The translations under genes were made by a program, and so were the position numbers. The notes below the pieces were generated by a model. That model was not told the origin of the DNA, did not search any database, and saw nothing but the letters and a program-made list of their open reading frames with translations. Source: an uncultured Clostridia bacterium (GTDB taxonomy: Bacteria; Bacillota; Clostridia; TANB77; CAG-465). From it: a stretch of 35,162 nt of DNA. Positions 15,491-22,782 of this stretch are shown piece by piece; position 1 is the first letter of the stretch, and each line of letters begins with the position of its first letter. Where the stretch lies: the NCBI GenBank assembly GCA_944386635.1, contig CALXBV010000023.1, forward strand, positions 1-35,162, given 5' to 3'.

Positions 15491-16801
15491 ATGGAAAAAA
15501 TTGTATCAATAATAGGTGCAGGACTTGCTGGATGTGAATGTGCATGGATACTTGCAAATAATAATATAAAAGTAAGATTATATGAGATGAAACCAGAATA
15601 TAAAAGTGAGGCTCATACCACAGATGATTTTGCTGAACTTGTATGTAGTAATTCTTTAAAATCAGAATCATTAACAAATGCGTGTGGATTGTTAAAAAAA
15701 GAAATGGAAATATTAGACAGTTTGTTTATTCAAGCAGCATATAAAGCAAAAATTCCTGCAGGACAAGCATTAGCAGTAGATAGAGATATTTTTTCAAAAT
15801 ATATAACAGAAAAAATAAAGTCGAATAAAAATATAGAGATAATATATAAAAAAGTAAATGATATAGATGATATAGATGGAATAAAGGTAGTTGCTACTGG
15901 TCCTCTTACTACTAACGAATTAATGGATAGTTTAAAAAGGAAAATTGGTGAAGATTGTTTATATTTCTTTGATGCGGCAGCTCCAATAATAGATGCGGAT
16001 AGCATAGATTATACAAAAGCATATTTTATGGATAGATATGGAACTGTAGGACAGGGAGATTATTTAAATTTAAGTATGAATAAAGAGCAATATTTAAATT
16101 TTTATAATGAGCTTATAAATGCTAAGAGTGCAAGTAGGCATTCTTTTGATAAGTTAGTACTTTTTGAAGGATGTATGCCAATAGAAGAAATGGCTAAAAG
16201 AGGAGAAAAAACTTTAGTTTTTGGACCATTAAAGCCTGTTGGACTTGAAAATCCTAATATAGATAAAAAACCATATGCAGTTGTACAATTACGAGCAGAA
16301 AATGAAGAAAAGACTATATATAATATGGTAGGCTTTCAGACAAGTTTAGCTTTTGGAGAGCAAAAAAGAGTATTTTCTATGATACCTGGACTTGAAAATG
16401 CTAAATTTGAAAGATATGGTGTTATGCATAAAAATACATATATAAATGGTGGAAAATTACTAGATAATAATTTCTGCTTAAAAAAAGATAATAATATATA
16501 TTTTGCAGGGCAAATATCTGGTGTTGAAGGATATGTAGAATCTGCAGCTTCAGGATTGATGGTGGCATATAGTATTATTAAAAGATTTCAAAATAAGAAA
16601 ATAGAATTTCCCGAAGAAACAATGCTTGGCAGCTTAGCTAAGTATGTATCTACAGAAAATAAAAATTATCAACCTATGAATGCGAATTTTGGAATATTAA
16701 AGCCATTAGATAAAAAGATAAAAGATAAGAAAGAAAAATATTCTATTTTATCAAAAATAGCACAAGAAAGTATATTAGAGTTTAAAATAAATAATTTTTA
16801 G
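15491..16801 (+). CDS. trmFO: Folate/FAD-dependent tRNA (uracil-54-C5)-methyltransferase
   Basis: 436 aa, the family length, starting at the ATG with AGGAGA upstream (the longer frame to 15422 overlaps the promoter). TrmFO makes ribothymidine at tRNA position 54 with methylene-tetrahydrofolate and reduced FAD. The FAD-binding IIGAGLAGCECAW (7-19) and VCSNSLKS with C52 are present. The second catalytic cysteine is in FEGCMPIEEMAKRG (C228). Near the C-terminus are FAGQISGVEGYVESAASGLMVAY and the QPMNANFGIL motif. A nearby motif usually YLNCPM reads YLNLSM, but that cysteine is not the catalytic one. topA-trmFO adjacency is common in Firmicutes. Confidence 0.96.
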   Translation: MEKIVSIIGAGLAGCECAWILANNNIKVRLYEMKPEYKSEAHTTDDFAELVCSNSLKSESLTNACGLLKKEMEILDSLFIQAAYKAKIPAGQALAVDRDIFSKYITEKIKSNKNIEIIYKKVNDIDDIDGIKVVATGPLTTNELMDSLKRKIGEDCLYFFDAAAPIIDADSIDYTKAYFMDRYGTVGQGDYLNLSMNKEQYLNFYNELINAKSASRHSFDKLVLFEGCMPIEEMAKRGEKTLVFGPLKPVGLENPNIDKKPYAVVQLRAENEEKTIYNMVGFQTSLAFGEQKRVFSMIPGLENAKFERYGVMHKNTYINGGKLLDNNFCLKKDNNIYFAGQISGVEGYVESAASGLMVAYSIIKRFQNKKIEFPEETMLGSLAKYVSTENKNYQPMNANFGILKPLDKKIKDKKEKYSILSKIAQESILEFKINNF

Positions 16802-16819
16802 AGTAGGAGTAATGTATAC

Positions 16820-17731
16820 ATGAGTAACATATATTTGTTATATGGTGAAGAAAAATATGATTTAAATCAAAAAGTAGAAAAAATAAAAAAAGAATTCTCT
16901 CATCTAGAAGTTGGTGTTAATCTTTTTTATATAAATAATGATAATATAGATGAATTAGAAAGTATAACTCAAGGAGTAACTTTTTTTGGAAGTGAAAAAT
17001 TAATAATAATAAAGGATACCAATTTAAAATTTAATGTTAATATTTTAAAACAATTAGATGAAGATGTAAAAGTTATAATAATAGAAGATAATGTAGATAA
17101 AAGACTTAGTGAGTATAAGACTATATCTAAAATAGCTGAATGTATTGAGTTTAAGCATTTAGATGATTCAAGAATGGCACAATACATAATGGATTTATTA
17201 AAAAGATATAAGCATACAATATCGTATGAAGATGCACAATATATGCAAAGTGTATGTGGTAATGATAAGACTAATAATATTAATGAATTGCAAAAATTAG
17301 TTATTTATTGTGAAGGGAAAATTAATATAACTAGAGAAGATATAGACAAAGTATGTTCTAAAACTTTGAGTGCTAAAATTTTTGATTTGTTAGATGATAT
17401 AATAAATAAGAAGAAAAAGAGTGAAGCTATATTTTTACTAGATTCATTATTAAAGCAAAAAGAATCAATAATTAAAATATATATAATGTTATATAAGCAA
17501 TATAAGCAATTGTTTATGATAAAACTTTTAAGAGAAAAAGGAGAAAAAGATATTGCAACAGTATTATCTATTCATCCATTTGTTGTAAAAAAATTAAGTA
17601 ATGCATGTAATAAATATAGTATAGATGAATTAAAAAATATAATATATGAGTTTGATGATTATGATCAAAAAACTAAAAATGGAGATATAGATTTTGAGAT
17701 CGGATTAAAAAAAATAATTTGTATGTTATAG
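16820..17731 (+). CDS. holA: DNA polymerase III subunit delta
   Basis: 303 aa. Delta is the clamp-loader wrench that opens the sliding clamp. The N-terminus NIYLLYGEEKYDLNQKVEKIKKEF (3-26) is the typical holA start, followed by the divergent AAA+ domain (TQGVTFFGSEKLIIIKD around 50-66) and the C-terminal collar domain containing AKIFDLLDDIINKKKKSEAIFLLDSLL (around 188-214). AGGAG (16805-16809) is 10 nt from the ATG; an ATG at 16812 would give a 3-codon peptide. It is 18 bases after trmFO and co-transcribed with it. A hairpin overlapping the gpr start follows. Confidence 0.92.
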   Translation: MSNIYLLYGEEKYDLNQKVEKIKKEFSHLEVGVNLFYINNDNIDELESITQGVTFFGSEKLIIIKDTNLKFNVNILKQLDEDVKVIIIEDNVDKRLSEYKTISKIAECIEFKHLDDSRMAQYIMDLLKRYKHTISYEDAQYMQSVCGNDKTNNINELQKLVIYCEGKINITREDIDKVCSKTLSAKIFDLLDDIINKKKKSEAIFLLDSLLKQKESIIKIYIMLYKQYKQLFMIKLLREKGEKDIATVLSIHPFVVKKLSNACNKYSIDELKNIIYEFDDYDQKTKNGDIDFEIGLKKIICML

Positions 17732-17760
17732 AATAAAAACACACTAATATATGCATAATT
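17730..17760 (+). promoter_or_regulatory. Candidate forespore (sigma-F/G type) promoter of gpr
   Basis: AGAATA (17730-17735), 18-nt spacer, CATAATT (17754-17760); compare TGMATA-N17/18-CATNNTA. One mismatch in each box. It lies within the hairpin that spans the gpr start, so transcripts from it would lack the 5' arm. The implied leader is only about 14 nt, so this is tentative. Confidence 0.4.
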
Positions 17761-17782
17761 GTATATAGAGGTGTGTTTTTAT
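17733..17782 (+). promoter_or_regulatory. holA terminator hairpin overlapping the gpr ribosome binding site
   Basis: 12-bp stem ATAAAAACACAC (17733-17744) with GTGTGTTTTTAT (17771-17782), plus an inner 6-bp stem (17747-17752 with 17761-17766). The gpr site GAGGTG (17768-17773) is half in the 3' arm, and the arm ends in the first two bases of the ATG. It can act as holA terminator and as a block on gpr translation in read-through RNA. Confidence 0.7.
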
Positions 17783-18665
17783 GAGTGAAAAAAAGTATAG
17801 CTATAATACAGATATGGCTGATGAAAGAGTAGATGAGTATAAAGTTATAAATAATATGAGCTCAATTGATGGTATAGAGATAAATGAAGAAAAATATGAT
17901 GAATTTAAAATTACACAGGTAGATGTAAAAAATGAGAATGGGGCAAATGCTATAGATAAAAAAATAGGAAAATATATAACTTTTGAAATGGAAAATATAA
18001 AGTTTTTAGATGATAGACAAAAAGTTATAGATAAATTAAAAGAATTTTTAAAACAACTTATAGTACAAGGAAAAGATTCTGTGCTCGTAGTAGGACTTGG
18101 AAATATGTATGTAACTCCAGATGCACTAGGTTCTAAAGTTGTAAAAGGAATAGATGTTACAAGACATATTTTAAAGTTAACTAAGGACATTTTATCTGAA
18201 GATACACGAGAAGTAAGTGCAATTTGTCCAGGCGTTATGGGAAATACAGGAATACAAACATCTGAAATAATATCATCCATTTCAAAAATAGTAAATCCAA
18301 AATATGTTATCGTTATAGATAGTCTTATGTCAAAGTCTATAAAAAGAGTAGGATCATCAATACAAATAAGTAATACAGGTATAACTCCCGGATCTGGAAT
18401 AACAGGTATAAATACCCAAATTGATGAAGATACAACAAATGCCAAGGTAATATCTATAGGTGTACCTATGGTAGTTGATATGGCAACTATAACAAATGAT
18501 GCTTTAAATAAGATAGAAAATACTACAGATGAAAGAAATGAAAGGTATCAAAAAATAGCACAAAGTTTAGACACGGAAAATTATATAGTAACTCCTAAAG
18601 ATATTGATGAATTAATTGAGATAATGTCAGATATAATATCTCAAAGTATAAATGAGGCAATGTAA
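17781..18665 (+). CDS. gpr: Germination protease (spore protease GPR)
   Basis: 294 aa. GPR is made as a zymogen in the forespore and degrades small acid-soluble proteins on germination. The N-terminal SYNTDMADERVDEY resembles the propeptide region (RTDLA-E), then conserved stretches follow: VVGLGNMYVTPDALGSKVVKGIDVTRHI, VSAICPGVMGNTGIQTSEII, YVIVIDSLMSKSIKRVGSSIQISNTGITPGSGI, and IGVPMVVDMATI. It is somewhat shorter than Bacillus GPR (about 370 aa), as in other Clostridia. The ribosome binding site is inside a hairpin. rpsT, which separates holA and gpr in Bacillus, is absent. Confidence 0.95.
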   Translation: MSEKKYSYNTDMADERVDEYKVINNMSSIDGIEINEEKYDEFKITQVDVKNENGANAIDKKIGKYITFEMENIKFLDDRQKVIDKLKEFLKQLIVQGKDSVLVVGLGNMYVTPDALGSKVVKGIDVTRHILKLTKDILSEDTREVSAICPGVMGNTGIQTSEIISSISKIVNPKYVIVIDSLMSKSIKRVGSSIQISNTGITPGSGITGINTQIDEDTTNAKVISIGVPMVVDMATITNDALNKIENTTDERNERYQKIAQSLDTENYIVTPKDIDELIEIMSDIISQSINEAM

Positions 18666-18669
18666 GTTA

Positions 18670-18698
18670 TTGATTTTTGTATAGAATTAGTATAAAAT
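18670..18698 (+). promoter_or_regulatory. Possible sigma-A promoter of the beta-helix membrane protein
   Basis: TTGATT (18670-18675), 17-nt spacer, TAAAAT (18693-18698), 24 nt before the ATG. Both boxes are imperfect; tentative. Confidence 0.45.
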
Positions 18699-18722
18699 AT
18701 TAGTGTATTAGGGGGAATAAGA

Positions 18723-19919
18723 ATGAAAAAGAGTAAATTAGTAACAGCTTTTGTAATGGTATTATTTACTTTTATATTAATTTGTAATCAAGTATCTGCA
18801 GTACAAATATTTGATAGTAAAACTACAGATGGAATATATAAGGCGAGTGAAGATGATTCTTCATTTGATATACCATTTATGAGAGTATCAGAACAAAGAA
18901 TGGAAATAGATAAGTCTATCTCTCAATTAGGACTATTTTTTAGTTATTCGTCTATTGATGTTAATTCTAGTTTAACTGGTGTTCAAATGTATTATAGCAA
19001 TGATACAGTAAGAATAAATTCTGATGTATCAAATGCAGTAGTATTTTGCACAGGAAATGTAATAGTAAATGCTAATGTTCAAAATACATTATTTGTCTAT
19101 GGAAATGGAACTCTAACAATAGGTGAAAATGGAAATGTTAATGGAAATCTTATATGCTATTGTCCAAAGTTAGAAGTAAATGGACAGGTAGATGGAAACA
19201 TTTTAGGTGATGTAAGTGATGTAACTATAAATAATGTTGTAAATGGAAAAGTAAACATGAATGTTACACAAATGAGTTTTGGAGATGGAGCTAAAGTTAA
19301 TAATGGAATAAATATAAATACTAATAATCCAAATTTAACTATAGATGAAAGTGTAGCTACTTCAACTATAGACTATGTAGAATCGCAATCAGAAAGCTTT
19401 AGAGAATATGTGATAAGAATATTAAGTAATACTCTTACAAATATAATTATATTTTTATTAATACTAATATTTATAAAAAATGATAGGTTAACAAAATTAT
19501 GTGATAGAATTCAAGGTAAAGGGGTATTAAAAAATGGACTTGTTGGAACCGTTGGAGTTTTAGTAATACTTAGTTTTGGAATAATATTACTAATGGTATT
19601 ATTAAATCTAGGAATAGCCGCAATAATTTTCTCTATTGCAGTAATAATAATATTTGCTTTGTTAAAGAATATAGTAGTAGGGACATTTATAGTAAAACTG
19701 GTTGAAAAGAAATATAGTGAGAGTCAAATAAAACCTAATGTTATATTAACTTGTATAATGACATTTTTACTATTAGAAATTTTGCAGAATATACCATATA
19801 TAGGATTTATAATTTCAGCTTTAATATTTGTACTATCAATAGGAATAATTTTATCAATACTAAAAAGATCAAATAATCAAGATAGTAAATCAACAGTAGA
19901 GGTAATTAACGCTAAGTAA
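18723..19919 (+). CDS. Secreted polymer-forming (bactofilin-like) beta-helix protein with C-terminal membrane helices
   Basis: 398 aa. A signal peptide (1-26, cleavage after VSA) precedes an exported domain (about 75-210). This domain has short hydrophobic-Asn/Gly repeats such as VVFCTGNVIVNANV, LFVYGNGTLTIGENGNVNGNL and LEVNGQVDGNI, the pattern of bactofilin/polymer-forming right-handed beta-helices. Four hydrophobic segments follow (about 233-251, 273-298, 300-325 and 340-378). The fold half faces outward, unlike cytoplasmic bactofilins. I infer an envelope scaffold role; no enzymatic motif is visible. Ribosome binding site AGGGGGAA. The gene ends in a hairpin that overlaps the rhodanese start. 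Confidence 0.75.
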   Translation: MKKSKLVTAFVMVLFTFILICNQVSAVQIFDSKTTDGIYKASEDDSSFDIPFMRVSEQRMEIDKSISQLGLFFSYSSIDVNSSLTGVQMYYSNDTVRINSDVSNAVVFCTGNVIVNANVQNTLFVYGNGTLTIGENGNVNGNLICYCPKLEVNGQVDGNILGDVSDVTINNVVNGKVNMNVTQMSFGDGAKVNNGININTNNPNLTIDESVATSTIDYVESQSESFREYVIRILSNTLTNIIIFLLILIFIKNDRLTKLCDRIQGKGVLKNGLVGTVGVLVILSFGIILLMVLLNLGIAAIIFSIAVIIIFALLKNIVVGTFIVKLVEKKYSESQIKPNVILTCIMTFLLLEILQNIPYIGFIISALIFVLSIGIILSILKRSNNQDSKSTVEVINAK

Positions 19920-19930
19920 GAATAAATTGT

Positions 19931-19986
19931 AAAATTAAACATAGACTGTATCAAGGAAAGAAGGTATAGCTATGTTTAATTTTTTT
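19931..19986 (+). promoter_or_regulatory. Long hairpin overlapping the rhodanese start
   Basis: Perfect 14-bp stem AAAATTAAACATAG (19931-19944) with CTATGTTTAATTTT (19970-19983), an inner 7-bp stem (19946-19952 with 19963-19969, two G-U), and a 10-nt purine loop containing AAGGA. Seven T follow (19980-19986). The ATG of the rhodanese is in the 3' arm and the T-run is codons 3-5. Structure is seen; the regulatory role is inferred. Confidence 0.75.
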
Positions 19987-20334
19987 GGCAGGAGAAGATG
20001 TAGATATGCAAGTAGAAATTTAATATATAATTTAGTAAATTATGAAATGGCAAGGAAATTAATAGAGGATAGTAATAACATATTAATAGATGTAAGAACT
20101 AAAAGGGAGTATGATATCATGCATATAAAAAATGCAATAAATATTCCTGTTGAACAGTTAAAGATGTGTGAAGAAGAATATAAGCATAAAAATGCTATAA
20201 TTGTTTATTGCTCGAGTGGGATAAGAACTAAAGAGGCAATACGTATTTTAAATAGTATTGGCTATACAAATATATATGTATGGGAGTATGGTTCTTTATC
20301 AAATTTTCCATATAAAGATATGATAAAAATATGA
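19972..20334 (+). CDS. Rhodanese-like domain protein
   Basis: 120 aa single-domain rhodanese. LIDVRTKREYDIMHIKNAINIPVEQL (residues 38-63) is the standard CH2-A region, and IIVYCSSGIRTKEAIRILNSIGYTNIYVWEYG carries the active-site loop C-SSGIRT, whose Cys would form the persulfide. The first 20 residues (MFNFFGRRRCRYASRN) are basic and aromatic, without a clear signal peptide. Sulfur transfer partners cannot be named from context. Its start codon is inside the 3' arm of the hairpin at 19931-19986, so expression from read-through RNA would be limited. Confidence 0.88.
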   Translation: MFNFFGRRRCRYASRNLIYNLVNYEMARKLIEDSNNILIDVRTKREYDIMHIKNAINIPVEQLKMCEEEYKHKNAIIVYCSSGIRTKEAIRILNSIGYTNIYVWEYGSLSNFPYKDMIKI

Positions 20335-20367
20335 AATAAAATTTATGTAAAAAAGATCAAAGTAAAT

Positions 20368-20397
20368 AAAACATCTAACGAAATATATATGTTTTTT
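20368..20397 (+). terminator. Weak terminator after the rhodanese gene
   Basis: AAAACAT/ATGTTTT (7 bp) with a 14-nt loop and a T-run. The stem is almost all A-T, so strength is doubtful. Confidence 0.35.
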
Positions 20398-20433
20398 ATT
20401 TGTATAAGTAATTTAAATGAAATGTTTTTGTTC

Positions 20434-20462
20434 TTGATTTTAAACTTTACTTTTTGTATAAT
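20434..20462 (+). promoter_or_regulatory. Sigma-A promoter of the 50-residue gene
   Basis: TTGATT (20434-20439), 17-nt spacer, TATAAT (20457-20462), 31 nt before the ATG at 20494. It supports the small gene being real. Confidence 0.65.
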
Positions 20463-20493
20463 AAAATTGTTTTCGGAGGAAAAATAAAAAATC

Positions 20494-20646
20494 ATGAAGA
20501 AAAATGTATTAATGTTATATCCAAGTATTATGGAAATAGAACAAAAATGTGATACTAATTCATTTTGGAAAAGCGAATGGAAGAGAGTAAAAGAAGAGAT
20601 AAGTGATTTTAAAGCTTTTTTAGAATATATATTTGAAATAAAATAA
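20494..20646 (+). CDS. 50-residue protein with FWKxEWK motif, unknown function
   Basis: 50 aa, reading MKKNVLMLYPSIM at the N-terminus, then a predicted amphipathic helix, FWKSEWKRVKEEISDFKAF (24-42), and ending FEIK. CGGAGGA (20474-20480) is 13 nt from the ATG, rather far. Evidence that it is real: its own near-consensus promoter and the resemblance of residues 24-47 to the N-terminus of the protein at 20830. There, FWKNEWK starts at residue 4 and the two align without gaps, with FWK, EWK, E, I, K and a final IF in common. It has no signal peptide or membrane segment. Confidence 0.6.
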   Translation: MKKNVLMLYPSIMEIEQKCDTNSFWKSEWKRVKEEISDFKAFLEYIFEIK

Positions 20647-20751
20647 ATTATTGTAAACTGTTACAGTTTGAAATATAGAATAAGTACTTCTTTTTTTTAG
20701 AAAATATGACTTTTGTAACTTTTGTGTAATGCAAATAAAATATTATTGTTA

Positions 20752-20780
20752 TTGCTTTTTTATTTCGCATTTTATATAAT
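20752..20780 (+). promoter_or_regulatory. Sigma-A promoter of the 336-residue FWKNEWK protein
   Basis: TTGCTT (20752-20757), 17-nt spacer, TATAAT (20775-20780), 49 nt before the ATG at 20830. It lies inside a longer frame from 20722, showing that the upstream start is not used. Confidence 0.65.
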
Positions 20781-20829
20781 AAAATTACATATAATGATAG
20801 TTATATTATGTACAAAAGAGGTGTTTTTA

Positions 20830-21840
20830 ATGTTAGAGTTTTGGAAAAATGAGTGGAAATTGTTTCTTGAGGATATTGATTCGGTAAAAAATGTATTTGC
20901 TAAGATTTTTGGTAGGAAGAAAGATTATTTAATGTTAAAATCAGGTACTCAAGAGGAAAATGGAGAGGTTTTACCTAAAGAAGAACCAGTACAAGCTTCT
21001 GACTTATCACTTGAAAATGTTTCAGCAGAGGTTACTTTAGAAAACAATAACAACGGTATTGATTCAGCTATGGGAGGTGTTTTTGCACAGGATAATGGTG
21101 TATTTCCAGAAATGACACAAACTGCAGATGTTGGTGCTTCATCACAACCTGCATATCAATTAGACGGAATAGATCAAAAAGTTACTGCATACTTTGGAGA
21201 AAATATAGACGAACTAAGAGTTAATATGAGTGGAGATAAAACACAACATGAAGTGTTAAGAGAGTATGCCCAATATTTCAAACCATATGCAGAATCTCAA
21301 GATATGTGTAATACAGCCTTTAGAAAATATTATGATAGACATGCTTTAAAAATAGCAACTGAAGAGTTACCAATTGAACAAGCTAGAATAATTCAAAATA
21401 ATGTGGATTTATTCATTAAAGGTCAAGAAGTATTTGGGGAAAATGGACAATTTATAGATTCAAGAGTTGATACTATTTTTGACAAGATAGGTATAGATCA
21501 GGTAAATAAAGTTGTTAATATTTTACATGATAATACAGATGATGGAGTAAATGTTCAAGGTGAAAGATTATTTGCTGAAATTGTAACATATATGGTAGAT
21601 AATGGAATAAAAATAGAAAAAGACTCAAATGTATTAGAACCAATAAAATCTGTTTTAGAAGAAAAGCTAGATGATGTTCATAATAATCTAAAGAATCATG
21701 AAGATTGGAACGAAGAGTATCAGTCATTGTTATCTCAAGAAAGAAAATATTTATATGCTTTAAATAGAATTGAACAATATGAAACAGAACAAAGAATTTC
21801 TGAATTTGAAGAAAAACTTAATGATATAGAATCTATATAA
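20830..21840 (+). CDS. Helical protein with N-terminal FWKxEWK module, unknown function
   Basis: 336 aa from the ATG at 20830, with GAGGTG 6 nt upstream (20818-20823); the longer frame to 20722 would overlap the promoter. It has three parts. A short amphipathic helix, FWKNEWKLFLEDIDSVKNVF (4-23), is shared with the 50-residue neighbour. A low-complexity acidic Asn/Gln/Ser linker covers about 37-108. A long helical region (112-336) is rich in charged residues, with likely coiled coil near the C-terminus (LLSQERKYLYALNRIEQYETEQRISEFEEKL). It has no membrane segment, Cys cluster or enzymatic motif, and I do not recognise the family. A strong terminator follows. Confidence 0.75.
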   Translation: MLEFWKNEWKLFLEDIDSVKNVFAKIFGRKKDYLMLKSGTQEENGEVLPKEEPVQASDLSLENVSAEVTLENNNNGIDSAMGGVFAQDNGVFPEMTQTADVGASSQPAYQLDGIDQKVTAYFGENIDELRVNMSGDKTQHEVLREYAQYFKPYAESQDMCNTAFRKYYDRHALKIATEELPIEQARIIQNNVDLFIKGQEVFGENGQFIDSRVDTIFDKIGIDQVNKVVNILHDNTDDGVNVQGERLFAEIVTYMVDNGIKIEKDSNVLEPIKSVLEEKLDDVHNNLKNHEDWNEEYQSLLSQERKYLYALNRIEQYETEQRISEFEEKLNDIESI

Positions 21841-21857
21841 TTTAGTATTATAGCTTT

Positions 21858-21887
21858 AAATGTTGCTACTAGGTAGCAACATTTTTT
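21858..21887 (+). terminator. Intrinsic terminator
   Basis: Perfect 12-bp stem AAATGTTGCTAC/GTAGCAACATTT, loop TAG, six T. It separates the 336-residue gene from the nucleotidyltransferase operon. Confidence 0.92.
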
Positions 21888-21947
21888 CTATTGATTCTAT
21901 AATATAGAACTGATAATTTAAATATTAATAATATAGAATTAAATATG

Positions 21948-21976
21948 TTGAAAATCTTATTTTTATGTGATATAAT
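21948..21976 (+). promoter_or_regulatory. Sigma-A promoter of the nucleotidyltransferase-dnaG-rpoD operon
   Basis: TTGAAA (21948-21953), 17-nt spacer, TATAAT (21971-21976). No further terminator is seen until after 27652, so it may drive five genes. Confidence 0.8.
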
Positions 21977-22027
21977 ATCGTGGTAATTAACAACACAAAA
22001 TATTAGATATTAAAGGAGAGTGTTTTT

Positions 22028-22765
22028 ATGAAATGTTTATTACTTTGTGCTGGATATGCCACAAGATTATTCCCATTAACTGAGAATTTTCCTAAAGCAT
22101 TACTAAAGGTTGGAAATAGACCTTTGTTAGATTATATTATAGATGAAGTAAATTCTTTAGATGAAGTGGATCAAATTTATTTAGTAACTAATAAAAAATA
22201 TACACCTCATTTTGAAGAATGGGTAAATAATAAAAATAATGTAAAACCAATAACAGTGTTTAATGATAATACAACAAATAATGAGAATAGATTAGGAGCT
22301 ATAGGAGATATACAATTTACTATAGAAAAAGCAAAAATTAATGATGATTTATTAATTATAGCTGGAGATAATCTATTTACTTTTAAGTTAAGAGATTTTG
22401 TAGATTATCAAAAGCAAAAAAATACACCTGCAGTATGTGTTAAAGAAGAAGAATATGAAAATTTAAAAAGATTGGGTGTTGTTCAAACTGACGATAATAT
22501 GCAAATTATAGGCTTTGAAGAAAAGCCAGAAAGTCCAAAAGGAAAATATGCAGCATATGCGGAGTATTTATATCCAAAAAATGTAATACCTATTTTTAAG
22601 CAGTACATAGAGGAAGGAAATAAAATAGATGCTCCTGGAAATTTTGTTGCTTATTTATATAAAAAGATGCCAGTATATGCATTTCCATTTAATGGAGAAT
22701 GTTATGATGTTGGAACTCATGAATCTTTAGCTTATGTTAATGAATTATATAAAAATAAAAAATAA
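22028..22765 (+). CDS. Sugar-phosphate nucleotidyltransferase
   Basis: 245 aa, one GT-A-like nucleotidyltransferase domain. The N-terminal LLLCAGYATRLFPLTENFPKALLKVGNRPLLDYIID (4-39) contains the nucleotide-binding G-x-G/A-TRL-PLT-x-PK signature. IIAGDNLFTF around 113-122 supplies the metal-binding Asp, and FEEKPESPKG near 168 is typical of the RmlA/MPG group. It should join an NTP to a sugar-1-phosphate to make an NDP-sugar for surface glycans. The sugar cannot be read from the sequence. Ribosome binding site AAAGGAG. The next gene, a polytopic membrane protein, starts 17 bases on. Confidence 0.88.
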   Translation: MKCLLLCAGYATRLFPLTENFPKALLKVGNRPLLDYIIDEVNSLDEVDQIYLVTNKKYTPHFEEWVNNKNNVKPITVFNDNTTNNENRLGAIGDIQFTIEKAKINDDLLIIAGDNLFTFKLRDFVDYQKQKNTPAVCVKEEEYENLKRLGVVQTDDNMQIIGFEEKPESPKGKYAAYAEYLYPKNVIPIFKQYIEEGNKIDAPGNFVAYLYKKMPVYAFPFNGECYDVGTHESLAYVNELYKNKK

Positions 22766-22782
22766 ATAGAGTGGTAGTAAAT

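Noticed and set aside
15491..16801. TrmFO appears to lack a conserved cysteine (YLNLSM instead of YLNCPM).
   Set aside because: The catalytic cysteines of the Bacillus enzyme correspond to those in VCSNSL and FEGCMPIE, and both are present here (C52 and C228). The YLNCPM cysteine is a different one.
17801..18445. 214-codon open frame on the minus strand inside gpr.
   Set aside because: It is fully antisense to a clearly conserved gene, with composition typical of a shadow frame and no ribosome binding site.
20655..20669. Small palindrome AAACTG-TTA-CAGTTT after the 50-codon gene, as a terminator.
   Set aside because: No T-run follows, and the stem is only six pairs.
20722..20829. Hydrophobic N-terminal extension of the 336-residue protein.
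   Set aside because: It overlaps a near-consensus promoter (20752-20780) and has no ribosome binding site; GAGGTG before 20830 fits much better.
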